Shown: one piece after another, positions 35,395-44,270 of the stretch
Layout of the letters: the number at the start of each line of letters is the position of its first letter
How positions within the stretch are numbered: the first letter of the stretch is position 1
Origin: Bacteroidota bacterium
GTDB taxonomy: Bacteria; Bacteroidota; Bacteroidia; Chitinophagales; Saprospiraceae
Direction: 5' to 3'
NCBI GenBank assembly: GCA_019136675.1
Contig: JAGVTV010000119.1
Span: forward strand, 1 to 64,000
Length of the DNA: 64,000 nt
Notes under the pieces: model-generated
Seen by the model: the letters and a program-made list of their open reading frames with translations, nothing else
Database searches by the model: none
What the model was told of the DNA's origin: nothing
Translations under genes and position numbers: made by a program

Positions 35395-36209
35395 GGCTTT
35401 TTCATTTCTGCAAAGATCTTCTTTACAATTTGTTTAACCTGTGCTGAAAAATCCTTCTCTATGATCCAATGATAATAACTGGGCTCGAGCCTGAAAACCT
35501 CTGATACAACCTGTCCGGCATATTTACCAAAATTAAAAACCACCTCCCCTTTGGCATTGTATTTAAGCCTCTGGGTTACATCCAGGATGGAGTCATCCCT
35601 GATAAATTCGGCTATGGCGTTGATATCGTTTTTTACCGGGGCGGGATGAGTAAAACCATCGCCGTCAGTATAATCTACATTTTCGTATCTCAGAATTTGA
35701 CCCTTAAACACTTCAACTGTGGCCCGTGCATCAGCAAGTGCATCGTGGGCGTCAGCCAGGTCTTTGTTGCAGTATAGCTTATAGGCCGCTTTGAGTGTCC
35801 TCGGCTCCATCTTGTAAAAAATCTTTTGCACATCGATCAGCCTTCTTTTGGAGATGTCAAATTCAAGACCGATTCTGTTGAATTCCTCCATGAGCATTGG
35901 TACGTCAAACCTGTCAGAGTTGTAGCCTGCGATGTCTGCATTGCCGATAAAGTCAAAAATGGTCTTGCCCAATTGTTCAAAGGTAGGCTTGTTTCGCACC
36001 ATTTCATTGCTTATTCCGTGCACAGCAAAGGCCTCCTCGCTGATGGGTATGCCCGGATTGATGAGGTAAAAGAGTTCTTCAGGATCATCGGCTGATGTTT
36101 TAAATTTTATCAGCCCTATCTGCAATATCCGGTCTTTTAGCACATTGAGGCCAGTGGACTCAATATCAAAGAATACCAGGTCTTTTTGCAGATTTAACTT
36201 TAACTCCAT
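35391..36209 (-). CDS. DnaQ-like 3'-5' exonuclease (DEDDh family)
   Basis: Exonuclease related to the proofreading subunit of DNA polymerase III. The ExoI motif is 'FFDIESTGLNVLKDRILQIG' with the paired acidic residues, ExoII includes 'GYNSDRFDVPML', and ExoIII is 'DAHDALADARATVEVF' with the catalytic His and Asp. The last 100 residues form an extra region ('VVFNFGKYAGQVVSEVFRLEPSYYHWIIEKDFS') that resembles the small C-terminal module found in several Bacteroidota exonucleases. With 272 residues it is not the polymerase subunit itself with certainty. It lies in the terC-apbE operon. Confidence 0.9.
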   Translation of the reverse strand: MELKLNLQKDLVFFDIESTGLNVLKDRILQIGLIKFKTSADDPEELFYLINPGIPISEEAFAVHGISNEMVRNKPTFEQLGKTIFDFIGNADIAGYNSDRFDVPMLMEEFNRIGLEFDISKRRLIDVQKIFYKMEPRTLKAAYKLYCNKDLADAHDALADARATVEVFKGQILRYENVDYTDGDGFTHPAPVKNDINAIAEFIRDDSILDVTQRLKYNAKGEVVFNFGKYAGQVVSEVFRLEPSYYHWIIEKDFSAQVKQIVKKIFAEMKKP

Positions 36210-36217
36210 AGTCCGGA

Positions 36218-37282
36218 TTATTTTTGTTCGTTGTGAAGATAATACCTGCCAAAGCCCGCTGATTCCTTGAATTCAAAAACGCCGTCTCCCTCCTTGTCGA
36301 AGATAAAAAAGGCATCTATTCCGCTTAACTTTTCGGAAAGCTCCAGGGCCTTTTCAAGTCCCAGAACCATAAAGGCCGTGGCCAACCCGTCTGCTGTTAT
36401 GCAGTCATCAGCAATCACGGTAGCACTCAGTATGTCAGAAGGCTGACTCATGCCAGTAAATGGGTTGATAATATGGGCAAATGTTTTACCTCCAGACTTA
36501 TAAAAATTGCGGTAATTTCCACTTGTGGCAAGTGATTTTCCGGAAAGTTTCAGTGGAAGTTCCACATCCGTTTCCGATGCTTTTTCCGATGGTTTGTTGA
36601 TTCCTATGACCCATTCGGTCTTCCTTTCGTTAACACCACGGGTTCTTATCTCACCTCCCACTTCAATCATATAATTCATTATGCCGTGTTGCTCCAGAAA
36701 TCTCGAAATGACATCTACCGCATAGCCAGGGGAGAGTGAATTAAAATCAAGATTCACTTCTTTTTTGGGTTTGCGTATGCAAATATTGCCTGTGCTGCTT
36801 TTATCAAGCTTCAATGAATCAAACATCAGAAAGGACATCAACTTTTGTACCTCAGCAGTGTCAGGCTGTATGTTGGTTTTCTTTTGCTTTGACAAAAAGC
36901 CGTAATACCGTGCAAGCGGAGCTATACATGGATTTAATGCTCCCCCTGTTTGTTGATACAACTCTTTTGATTTCAGGAAAACTGGCTCAAAGTATGGGTC
37001 CCTGGCAGAATCGTAGCAAAAGACACTGTCGGCCGTATTAAAATGTGTAAGGGTACTGCTGTCAATGTATGCAGACATAGACAGATTAAAATCAGCCAGA
37101 ATAGAATCAATGGACTTCTGGACAATTTCAGGATTTGAAGCCTCTACGGTTATGTGGTATTTTGTGCCCATTGCAGGGCCGGAAACCGTGTAATACGCCT
37201 GTTTGCCCACCTCCCTGCAACCAGTGATGACAACAAAAGCCATCATTGCAGCATATAAGCTGGCAATTTTGAAATTATTCAT
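36218..37282 (-). CDS. apbE: FAD:protein FMN transferase (ApbE family), lipoprotein
   Basis: Covalently attaches FMN to threonine in membrane flavoproteins such as NqrB/NqrC or RnfG. A lipobox (VITGC, Cys22) targets it to the periplasmic face. Markers are 'AMGTKYHITVE', 'NFNLSMSAY'-like region, 'SPGYAVDVISRF', 'MIEVGGEIRTRG', 'HIINPFTGMSQPSD', and 'ADGLATAFMVLG' with the Mg2+-binding Asp. The 354 residues are normal. It overlaps terC by 8 bases and precedes the exonuclease by 8. The flavinylated target is not in this window. Confidence 0.9.
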   Translation of the reverse strand: MNNFKIASLYAAMMAFVVITGCREVGKQAYYTVSGPAMGTKYHITVEASNPEIVQKSIDSILADFNLSMSAYIDSSTLTHFNTADSVFCYDSARDPYFEPVFLKSKELYQQTGGALNPCIAPLARYYGFLSKQKKTNIQPDTAEVQKLMSFLMFDSLKLDKSSTGNICIRKPKKEVNLDFNSLSPGYAVDVISRFLEQHGIMNYMIEVGGEIRTRGVNERKTEWVIGINKPSEKASETDVELPLKLSGKSLATSGNYRNFYKSGGKTFAHIINPFTGMSQPSDILSATVIADDCITADGLATAFMVLGLEKALELSEKLSGIDAFFIFDKEGDGVFEFKESAGFGRYYLHNEQK

Positions 37283-38138
37283 GGCTGCCTTCTTTTAACA
37301 AACCTCTGTCTTTGGCCTCTTCGGTATATGAGTGGAGTTCTACGGGTTTGGCTTTTTTACGCATACGAATATTGAGAAACTCAACCAGCAATGAAAATGC
37401 TATGGCAAAATACAGGTATCCCTTCGGTACTGCTCCTATTTCGGTGCCGATGATACTCAGGTGAGCTAGATGGCCTCCCTCGATGATAAGCATAAACCCT
37501 ATCAGGATGAGAAATGCAAGCCCGAGAATCTGTATGGTAGGGTGATCATTTACAAATTTGCTGACAGGAACGGTAAACAGCATCATAATAATGACTGAGA
37601 GGACCACGGCTATGATCATGATAAGCAAGGCTCCGTGCACGCCGTTGGTCATTCCTACAGCAGTGAGGATAGAATCAAAGGAGAAAACTATGTTTATCAT
37701 AGTAATCTGGAGGATTGCTGAACTAAAGGAGATGCCTGCTTTACCCCCGCCTGTCTTGGCATCATGTTCCTCCCCTTCGAGTTTGTGGTGTATCTCAGAC
37801 ACGCTCTTGTAAAGCAGAAAGAGCCCTCCGGCAATCAGTATAAGGCTTTGTCCGGAAAATCCTGCATCAAGCCATGTACTGTGTATTTCAACCCAGGGAT
37901 CCTGCATGGCTATAAGCACAGAAATCCCAAGAAGCAGGAATATCCTCAATACCATGGCAAGAAGTAACCCGATGTTTGTGGCTTTTTTCTTGTCTTCTCC
38001 CTTTAATTTACTGGATGTGATACTGATAAATATTATGTTGTCCACCCCTAAAACGATTTCCAGGAAGGTAAGAGTAAGTAAGCTCAACCACACGGCAGAA
38101 TTGCCAAAGTCAGGCATTACAAGCAAAGGAAAACTCAT
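37275..38138 (-). CDS. TerC/YkoY-family membrane protein
   Basis: Polytopic inner-membrane protein with about eight helices and the acidic TerC motifs 'EIVLGVDNIIFI' (near residue 27) and 'NIVFSFDSILTAVG' (near 148), which are thought to bind divalent metals; some relatives export Mn2+ or protect against tellurite. The 287 residues are normal. It begins a five-gene operon (terC-apbE-exonuclease-MbnP-like-dihaem enzyme). A perfect -7 element lies 17 bases upstream of the ATG. Which metal it handles cannot be told. Confidence 0.88.
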   Translation of the reverse strand: MSFPLLVMPDFGNSAVWLSLLTLTFLEIVLGVDNIIFISITSSKLKGEDKKKATNIGLLLAMVLRIFLLLGISVLIAMQDPWVEIHSTWLDAGFSGQSLILIAGGLFLLYKSVSEIHHKLEGEEHDAKTGGGKAGISFSSAILQITMINIVFSFDSILTAVGMTNGVHGALLIMIIAVVLSVIIMMLFTVPVSKFVNDHPTIQILGLAFLILIGFMLIIEGGHLAHLSIIGTEIGAVPKGYLYFAIAFSLLVEFLNIRMRKKAKPVELHSYTEEAKDRGLLKEGSHE

Positions 38139-38155
38139 ATAAAATTTTTAAGCTG

Positions 38156-38163
38156 CAAAGGTA
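38156..38163 (-). promoter_or_regulatory. -7 promoter element of the terC operon
   Basis: On the minus strand TACCTTTG (38163 down to 38156) matches TAnnTTTG perfectly, 17 bases before the ATG at 38138. Confidence 0.5.
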
Positions 38164-38208
38164 AAAGATTTTGACAATTGCATGCCATCACAGTCGGAGT
38201 ACATTATT

Positions 38209-38838
38209 TTAGGAAATGAGCAGAGCAATATAATGGCCGGTGCCTCCGAGTATCACAAATATATGCCAGATGGCGTGATGCCAGGCAAGCTTTGTCCTAA
38301 CATAAAAGTATACACCCACCGTATAAGCAAGACCGCCGGCAATCAGCCAGTAAAATACCTTAGTGGGCATATTAACTGACAAATCATCAATAAGCCATAC
38401 TACCATCCAGCCGAGGAAGAGATAAAGAGCCAATGATACAATTTCATATTTGGTCTTGAAAACCAGTTTAAAAAGAATTCCTGACAGTATAATGATCCAG
38501 TGTACCTTCAGAAATTGAATGCCTTCGGGTGTGTTGAGATAAACCAAGATAAAAGCGGTGTAAGAACACCCAATCAGGATAAATATCGATATATGATCAA
38601 GAATCCGCCACCTGTTTTTACGAATCTCTCTATTGGCAAGGTGATAAAACGTTGAACAAAAAAACATGGTAATCAGACCCGATCCGAAAATCGTCAACCC
38701 CCAGAACTTTATGCTTACAGGCAGCAATATGGCGAGTAAAGCCGTCACAATAACAGAAATCACCAATCCTGCTCCATGAGTTAATACATTGGCTTTTTCG
38801 TCAACAGGCAGGTTTCTGTATAAATTTAAAACTACCAT
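38209..38838 (-). CDS. Hemolysin III / PAQR-family membrane protein
   Basis: Seven-helix membrane protein of the PAQR superfamily (YqfA/hemolysin III branch). The zinc-type motifs are in place: 'EKANVLTHGAGLVIS' at the N-terminus, 'FFCSTFYHLANREI' in the second helix region and 'AWHHAIWHIFVILGGTGHYIAL' at the end. The family may have hydrolase (ceramidase-like) or membrane-homeostasis roles; activity here is not proved. The 209 residues are typical. It lies 3 bases after the TPR gene and is probably cotranscribed. Confidence 0.88.
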   Translation of the reverse strand: MVVLNLYRNLPVDEKANVLTHGAGLVISVIVTALLAILLPVSIKFWGLTIFGSGLITMFFCSTFYHLANREIRKNRWRILDHISIFILIGCSYTAFILVYLNTPEGIQFLKVHWIIILSGILFKLVFKTKYEIVSLALYLFLGWMVVWLIDDLSVNMPTKVFYWLIAGGLAYTVGVYFYVRTKLAWHHAIWHIFVILGGTGHYIALLIS

Positions 38839-38841
38839 ACA

Positions 38842-40824
38842 CTAAAATCCCAGTTGTGATTTAAATAGGGGGTCGGCCTGATTGTAGCCTGCATTGAGGG
38901 CATTCTGAAGGTCAGCTTTTGCTTCAGACATCATTTTGAGCTCGAAGTAAGTTCTTGCCCGTTCGTAAAAGTACAGTCCGTTGTTTTTGCTTTGGTACTT
39001 CAGGGATTCAGTGTAGGCTGGAATAGCTTCCTGGGGTCTTCCCAGTAGTCTGAGTACCCTGCCTTTTTCGTACCATAGATCAGGATTGTACGGACTCAGT
39101 TTGAGATAGGAATCGATATCAGCCAGGGCCAGGTCATATTTTTGCAAAGCCTGGTACATAATGGACCTGTTCATATAACCTACAGCATGGTCAGGCTTAA
39201 GCTTGAGCCCCTCATTGAAATCTTCAATGGCTTTTTCCAGATTTCCCAGCCTTGCGAAAGTGGCTCCTCGGTTTACCCGAAATTCTCCGTCTTTGGGGTC
39301 ATACTGTATGGCTTTATTGTAATCATTGAGAGCCAGCATCAGGCTGTCACGTCCCACAGCGGCGTCAAAATACAGCCTTGCCCGGCTGTTGTAGGCCTGG
39401 GGTTGGTTGTCTTTGAGGGCGATGGTGGCATTATAGTCTGCTATGGCTTCCTTGTACATTTTTTTGTCACGGTAATAATTGGCCCTGTTACCGTAAGGAA
39501 GGGTGGTCTCTTTGTAATACTTAAGTACATGGGTCCATAGAGTAGCACTGTTTTGCCAGATCTTGTTTTGCTGAAAGGTTACCATTCCATATGCCACTAT
39601 TAAAATACCTGCAATGCCTAAAACGGCATTTTTGGAATTTGGATTGTCTTCAATGTATGTATTAAGATAATAACCGGCCGCAATAAAAAATCCGGTGTAA
39701 GCAATATAAGTAAATCTGTCAGCAAGATAACCTTGCCCGGCACCCAGTATCTGCAGCAGGAAGACAATATTAACTATAAAAAATGTAAGTGAAAAAAACA
39801 CCATTTTTTTGCCTGTCAGATGACTTTTGTAAAGGGCATAGATCACCAAAGGAGCAATCAGCATGGTAGGGTAAAAATAGGCAGGAAAATGATTGGGGTA
39901 GGGGTATAAAGGGGACATCCTGAAAGGTACCAGGAGTTTTATAAGGTAGATCACAAAACTGAATGATCCGACAAACAACCGCTGAAAGAGATTAAATTGA
40001 GTTGTATCTTCAACCGTTGAAAGCGATCCGAATTCCTTCAGGGTTACAATTCCGATTATACCAAAAATCAACGAAAGTGCCAGAAACGGTATTTTGTTCA
40101 GCAATGACTTCCACTCCCATTTGCGGTCCATCAGGTAGTCTGTTGCCATCATGGCGAGCGGAAGGGATACAGCCTGAATCTTTGAAAAAAGAGATAACAC
40201 AAACAAAAGGGTCATCCAGACCCACCGAATGCTTTTTTGATCCAGTTTGTACTTTATATATTGCAGCAAAGCTGCCAGGAAAAACATGCCGTAAAGCACA
40301 TCTTTTCTTTCAGTTACCCAGGCAACAGATTCTGTTCGCATAGGATGGATGCCAAAAAGCAGAGAAGCAAATAACGCACCCATCCAGCCGACACCGAGCA
40401 TAAGGGCAATCCTGAAAACCAGAAAAACGCAGATAAGGTGTAGCAGGACATTGGTCAGGTGCCAATAGTGCGGTTTCTCAAAATCAAAAGCCTGCTTTTC
40501 AATGGCAAAGGTCCATATGGTGAGAGGATTGTAGTTTCCAATCACCCCGCTTGTAAAGATTTTTTTTGTGTTGTCCCAGAAATTTTTCTTGTTCAGGTCC
40601 TTGATGTGAGGATTTTCCAGAAAGTTGCGGTCATCATCCCAGTTTACAAATTCATTTTTGATAGCTGTAGTAAAGCAAAGGAATGTAACGGCCAGGGCCA
40701 ATATCGGTGCCCAAAAAGGACTTTTCGCGGTATAAATACCAGTTTCATTTTTAGGGGCGGAGGCAGAAGGGGTTGGTACGGGTCTGCCAGACGGCTTAAT
40801 TGGCTTGTTTGTTTTTTTTGACAT
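38842..40824 (-). CDS. TMTC-like multi-pass membrane protein with C-terminal TPR repeats
   Basis: A 660-residue protein with a Pro/Ser-rich cytoplasmic N-terminus (1-33), about ten or eleven hydrophobic helices to roughly residue 425, then about six TPR repeats ('YNSRARLYFDAAVG', 'FRVNRGATFARLGNLEKAIEDFNEGLKLKPDH'-type units) to the end. The first loop reads 'FVNWDDDRNFLENPHI' with acidic residues at 63-65 and is followed by 'GIHPMRTESVAWVTERKDVLY'. This is the plan of GT-C glycosyltransferases and of eukaryotic TMTC O-mannosyltransferases. A lipid-linked sugar transferase role is plausible but unproved. Confidence 0.82.
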   Translation of the reverse strand: MSKKTNKPIKPSGRPVPTPSASAPKNETGIYTAKSPFWAPILALAVTFLCFTTAIKNEFVNWDDDRNFLENPHIKDLNKKNFWDNTKKIFTSGVIGNYNPLTIWTFAIEKQAFDFEKPHYWHLTNVLLHLICVFLVFRIALMLGVGWMGALFASLLFGIHPMRTESVAWVTERKDVLYGMFFLAALLQYIKYKLDQKSIRWVWMTLLFVLSLFSKIQAVSLPLAMMATDYLMDRKWEWKSLLNKIPFLALSLIFGIIGIVTLKEFGSLSTVEDTTQFNLFQRLFVGSFSFVIYLIKLLVPFRMSPLYPYPNHFPAYFYPTMLIAPLVIYALYKSHLTGKKMVFFSLTFFIVNIVFLLQILGAGQGYLADRFTYIAYTGFFIAAGYYLNTYIEDNPNSKNAVLGIAGILIVAYGMVTFQQNKIWQNSATLWTHVLKYYKETTLPYGNRANYYRDKKMYKEAIADYNATIALKDNQPQAYNSRARLYFDAAVGRDSLMLALNDYNKAIQYDPKDGEFRVNRGATFARLGNLEKAIEDFNEGLKLKPDHAVGYMNRSIMYQALQKYDLALADIDSYLKLSPYNPDLWYEKGRVLRLLGRPQEAIPAYTESLKYQSKNNGLYFYERARTYFELKMMSEAKADLQNALNAGYNQADPLFKSQLGF

Positions 40825-40850
40825 ATTTGTGAATATGTATTTACTTGTGG

Positions 40851-40858
40851 CAAAGTTA
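40851..40858 (-). promoter_or_regulatory. -7 promoter element of the TMTC-like gene
   Basis: On the minus strand TAACTTTG (40858 down to 40851) matches TAnnTTTG perfectly, 26 bases before the ATG at 40824. Confidence 0.5.
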
Positions 40859-40921
40859 TTTATTATTGTTAAAAATAATAATATGTAGCCAGTAATTATT
40901 GTTCGCCAACAGAAAATATGG

Positions 40922-41653
40922 TCAGGAAACAGATGCCGTCAAAAGGGAACGGATGTTTTTCCAATAAAAGGGAAGCAGAATGACTGAAAAAAATAAGACA
41001 AGCATCAGCTCTAAAACAAGGATGTACTGCGGCCAGGGTCCCAGGAGGTCATAGAATGTTTTTCCGGGAGGTTTTGCATTCAGATACATATAATTTGATC
41101 CCAGGGCAAGATTTATGGGATATATAACCGCAGCTAATAAATTTAAGCCGATTCCGGAATATACTGCATCCCGCACCGTGGGTCTGTAACCGTAAACATA
41201 CCATCCGTAGAGGGCGCCCAGGATGATGACAGCATGTACCGACCAGTACCTTATTGCTTCGTAATGAGGCAATGATTCTGTAAGGGTAGGGGTAAAGATG
41301 GATTGTGCACATCCTGCCATGATCCAAAAGAATGTAATGCCCCATAAAAATCTCCACCTGTACCACATAATTATAGGCATGACGAGGGTCATTATGTTGC
41401 ACAGATGCAGCGGCACATCATTGGTCTGGTCAAAAACACCGGCATATTGTCGGTAAAACACTTTGAACAATTGCGTCAATGCTCCTATAGTACAGACAAA
41501 CGTTATAAATACAACCTGCTTTTTTGAGGTGAGGTATTTTCTCCCGGCATACAAAAACACTCCGATAAAGACCAGGCATGCCGTAAAACACAAAAGGTGT
41601 TCCAGTCCGTATATGATAAAGCCGCCGTTGTCTTTCAGAAATGGGTCGAGCAT
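40922..41653 (-). CDS. YwaF / TIGR02206-family membrane protein
   Basis: Integral membrane protein of 243 residues with about seven helices. 'GLEHLLCFTACLVFIG' at the start, 'NDVPLHLCNIMTLVMPII' in the middle and 'MAGCAQSIFTPTLTESLPHYEAIRYWSVHAVIILGALYG' further on are hallmarks of this uncharacterised family. Function is unknown. It has its own promoter with both elements. It is separated by about 100 bases from the TMTC-like gene, so it may be a single transcription unit. Confidence 0.8.
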   Translation of the reverse strand: MLDPFLKDNGGFIIYGLEHLLCFTACLVFIGVFLYAGRKYLTSKKQVVFITFVCTIGALTQLFKVFYRQYAGVFDQTNDVPLHLCNIMTLVMPIIMWYRWRFLWGITFFWIMAGCAQSIFTPTLTESLPHYEAIRYWSVHAVIILGALYGWYVYGYRPTVRDAVYSGIGLNLLAAVIYPINLALGSNYMYLNAKPPGKTFYDLLGPWPQYILVLELMLVLFFSVILLPFYWKNIRSLLTASVS

Positions 41654-41671
41654 CTGAATCTAAAATTTATA

Positions 41672-41700
41672 CAAAAATAATAAAATTCGGAAATATGCAA
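41672..41700 (-). promoter_or_regulatory. Promoter of the YwaF-like gene
   Basis: On the minus strand TATTTTTG (41679 down to 41672) is a perfect -7 element, and TTG (41700-41698) lies 18 bases upstream. The ATG is at 41653. Confidence 0.6.
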
Positions 41701-41723
41701 TATTCCTGCTTTTTATTACCTGT

Positions 41724-43583
41724 TTAAATCTTTTGACCTTTAAGTGCCTCGTTTATGTTGATATCCAGCATCTTATGGGCTATTGGTGAAGAGTAGTCAT
41801 TAAGCTCCTTCATGGCTGACTCTATGGCATCCCTTGAATCTTCTGTTGAAGCCTTGGCGAGTTGTACTTTTAGTTCCTGCAGCCGTTCCATTTCATCAGC
41901 GGACAGGTGTACGCTGTTTTGCTGGATAAACCTCTCTGTCGAAAGTATCACATTGTTTGCTTCGTTTTTGGATTCCAGTAAAGCCCTCATCCTGAGGTCT
42001 TCTTCTGCGTGTCGGATAGAATCCAGCAGCATGAGTGCCATTTCTTCTTCAGAAATACCGTAAGCAGATCTGATCTCAACCGATGTTACCGTTCCTGACC
42101 TGAGTTCAGAAGCTTTGACCGTAAGAATGCCATCGGCATCCAGTACAAAGTGCACTTCAATTTTTGGGAGGCCCGCGGGCATGGGGGGTATATTTTTCAG
42201 CGTAAATTCACCAAGCTTGCGGTTGTCGGCCACCAGGTCCCTCTCTCCCTGAAAGACTGAGACCCGCAGGTTTTTTTGCCCGTCGACCGAGGTGGTGTAA
42301 CTTCTGCCGGCCCTGTGAGGCACCTTGGTGTTTCTGGGTATGATCACATCCATCAATCCGCCTACAGTCTCGATTCCAAGTGAAAGAGGAGTCACATCCA
42401 GCAGGAGTATGTCTTTCCGGTTGCCTGCCAGGATATCTGCCTGAACAGCTGCTCCCAGGGCCACGACTTCGTCAGGATCCATGGAATCATCCGGCTCAAG
42501 GCCAAAAAGTGACTTCAATACTTCCTTGATATACGGTATCCTTGTGGAGCCACCGACCAGGATTACCTTGCCGATTTCAGAGATTTTCAGACCTGAGTCC
42601 TTTATAGCCAGTTGGCAACTTTCGACCGTTCTTTGTACTAGTGGCCATATTAACTCTTCAAATTCACTTCGGGTGATTGCCACGGGATGGCCGTTTATCC
42701 TTCCTTCATAGGCCGCATGATAACTCAGATGCTTTTTTGCACTTTCCGCCATCAGCCTTAGTTCCTGAGCCATTCCCGGGGTTGTGCTGACGTTTCCCAT
42801 TTTGTCGTTTAACTGACCCAGCCAGTGGTTCATGATGCACCTGTCAAAATCGTCTCCTCCCAGTGTCGTGTCACCATGAGTAGACAAAACATCAAATATT
42901 CCATCTTCCAGCCTCAGGATGGAAATGTCAAATGTGCCGCCCCCCAGGTCATAAACGGCTATGTTCATATGTTGGTCACGGTCCAGGCCGATGCCATAGG
43001 CAAGGCTTGCAGCTGTGGGTTCATTGACGATCCTGAGTACATCAAGGCCTGCCAGTCTGCCCGCATCCCGGGTAGCCTGCCTTTGTGCGTCATTAAAATA
43101 AGCTGGGACGGTAATTACCGCCTTTTCCACAGGGCAATCCAGGAATTCTTCAGCTTCTCTTTTCAGGGCTTTAAGTATCTCGGCAGACAGTTCGACAGGA
43201 GTAAAAAAACGGTTGGCCACCCTGATTTTAACCATCGGTGAGGTCTTGTCATCTATGATGTCGTAACCCAACATTTGACTTAAATGGCTTACATCCTCAT
43301 AGGATCGGCCCATTAATCGCTTGACAGAAAAAATGGTCCTGTCGGAATCTGTCAGCAGCCTGGATTTGGCTACTTCACCTACCTCGACGCCACCTGTCTC
43401 GTTAAAATATATTACCGAGGGGACGATGGCGTTTTTGCCCTGACCTGATTTTATTGTGACCGGGTTTCCCTCATTCATATAAGCTATAAGGCTATTGGTG
43501 GTACCCAGATCGATACCTACAATTACTTCTTTTTTGGATTCAACGCTTACCTCTCCTGTTTTCAGGTCAATAGGTATCTTCAC
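41724..43583 (-). CDS. hscA: Hsp70-family chaperone, HscA-like
   Basis: ATP-dependent chaperone. '[10 protein letters not shown]' at 22-31, '[20 protein letters not shown]', '[12 protein letters not shown]' and '[15 protein letters not shown]' define the nucleotide-binding domain. The substrate-binding domain begins near '[17 protein letters not shown]'. At 619 residues, with a leader '[19 protein letters not shown]' before the ATPase domain, it resembles the iron-sulphur-cluster chaperone HscA rather than DnaK. No iscU, hscB or fdx gene is directly beside it, so the Fe-S role is inferred from family only. It is divergent from the gene at 43731. Confidence 0.85.
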   Translation of the reverse strand: MKIPIDLKTGEVSVESKKEVIVGIDLGTTNSLIAYMNEGNPVTIKSGQGKNAIVPSVIYFNETGGVEVGEVAKSRLLTDSDRTIFSVKRLMGRSYEDVSHLSQMLGYDIIDDKTSPMVKIRVANRFFTPVELSAEILKALKREAEEFLDCPVEKAVITVPAYFNDAQRQATRDAGRLAGLDVLRIVNEPTAASLAYGIGLDRDQHMNIAVYDLGGGTFDISILRLEDGIFDVLSTHGDTTLGGDDFDRCIMNHWLGQLNDKMGNVSTTPGMAQELRLMAESAKKHLSYHAAYEGRINGHPVAITRSEFEELIWPLVQRTVESCQLAIKDSGLKISEIGKVILVGGSTRIPYIKEVLKSLFGLEPDDSMDPDEVVALGAAVQADILAGNRKDILLLDVTPLSLGIETVGGLMDVIIPRNTKVPHRAGRSYTTSVDGQKNLRVSVFQGERDLVADNRKLGEFTLKNIPPMPAGLPKIEVHFVLDADGILTVKASELRSGTVTSVEIRSAYGISEEEMALMLLDSIRHAEEDLRMRALLESKNEANNVILSTERFIQQNSVHLSADEMERLQELKVQLAKASTEDSRDAIESAMKELNDYSSPIAHKMLDININEALKGQKI

Positions 43584-43730
43584 TTTCCTAAATTAATGAT
43601 ACAGCAAATTAACCCAATCAAGTCCGTATTGTTCATGCCAACAAGACAATCATGTGATCATCGGATTTGTATGGAATTAGCAAACATTAAAAAATAATAT
43701 ATATATTTACACCGCAAAAAAAATTAATGT

Positions 43731-44258
43731 ATGGATAATGTTCTTGGTATCGGATCCAGGGTCAGGCATCCGGCTTTTGGAGACGGGGTAGTGATTTCTG
43801 CTGATGTGGCGGCATACAGGGTCTGCTTTATTACCTACGGAATAAAACTGGTGGGTAAGGAATACAGTGCTTGGGAGATTATTGAAAGAATCCCGGCAGA
43901 CGAAAAAGTTTCATTTTCAGAAGCCGAAAGATCCCTGATAAAAATATTAAAAACCTGGAGCGACATCACAGAAGTAGTGCCACTGGGAGACAAATGGCGG
44001 AACGGTGTCATGATACTCAAACCCGATGATGCGGGGCTCAAGCCAAAGGAAATTCCTATAGAAACCTTTTTTCATAAGATCATTATGGTCAGGGATCGAC
44101 TCAGGGTAATGGAACAGAGGGTAAATGCCTCTGATCTGCACGACGAAGACAAGATCAATCTTCAGCAGTATATTACCCGTATTTACGGTAGCCTCACTAC
44201 CTTCAACGTTCTGTTTAAAAACAAGGAGGACCAGTTTATCGGCGAAAAATCAGATTAA
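43731..44258 (+). CDS. Conserved hypothetical protein with Tudor-like N-terminus
   Basis: A 175-residue soluble protein. Its first 45 residues ('GSRVRHPAFGDGVVISADVAAYRVCFI') resemble the small beta-barrel found at the C-terminus of UvrD/PcrA helicases and in CarD-like proteins. The rest is charged and mostly helical ('VMEQRVNASDLHDEDKINLQQYITRIYG'). I do not recognise a named family. A near-consensus -7 element (TATATTTA at 43702-43709) lies upstream. It is followed after 12 bases by the TlpA-type gene, so the two are likely cotranscribed. Confidence 0.72.
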   Translation: MDNVLGIGSRVRHPAFGDGVVISADVAAYRVCFITYGIKLVGKEYSAWEIIERIPADEKVSFSEAERSLIKILKTWSDITEVVPLGDKWRNGVMILKPDDAGLKPKEIPIETFFHKIIMVRDRLRVMEQRVNASDLHDEDKINLQQYITRIYGSLTTFNVLFKNKEDQFIGEKSD

Positions 44259-44270
44259 ACCATTAATTAA

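Noticed and set aside
40864-40882. AT-rich inverted repeat (TATTATT / AATAATA)
   Set aside because: Seven A/T pairs in a region of very low complexity can arise by chance, and it is upstream of a gene start, not after a stop.
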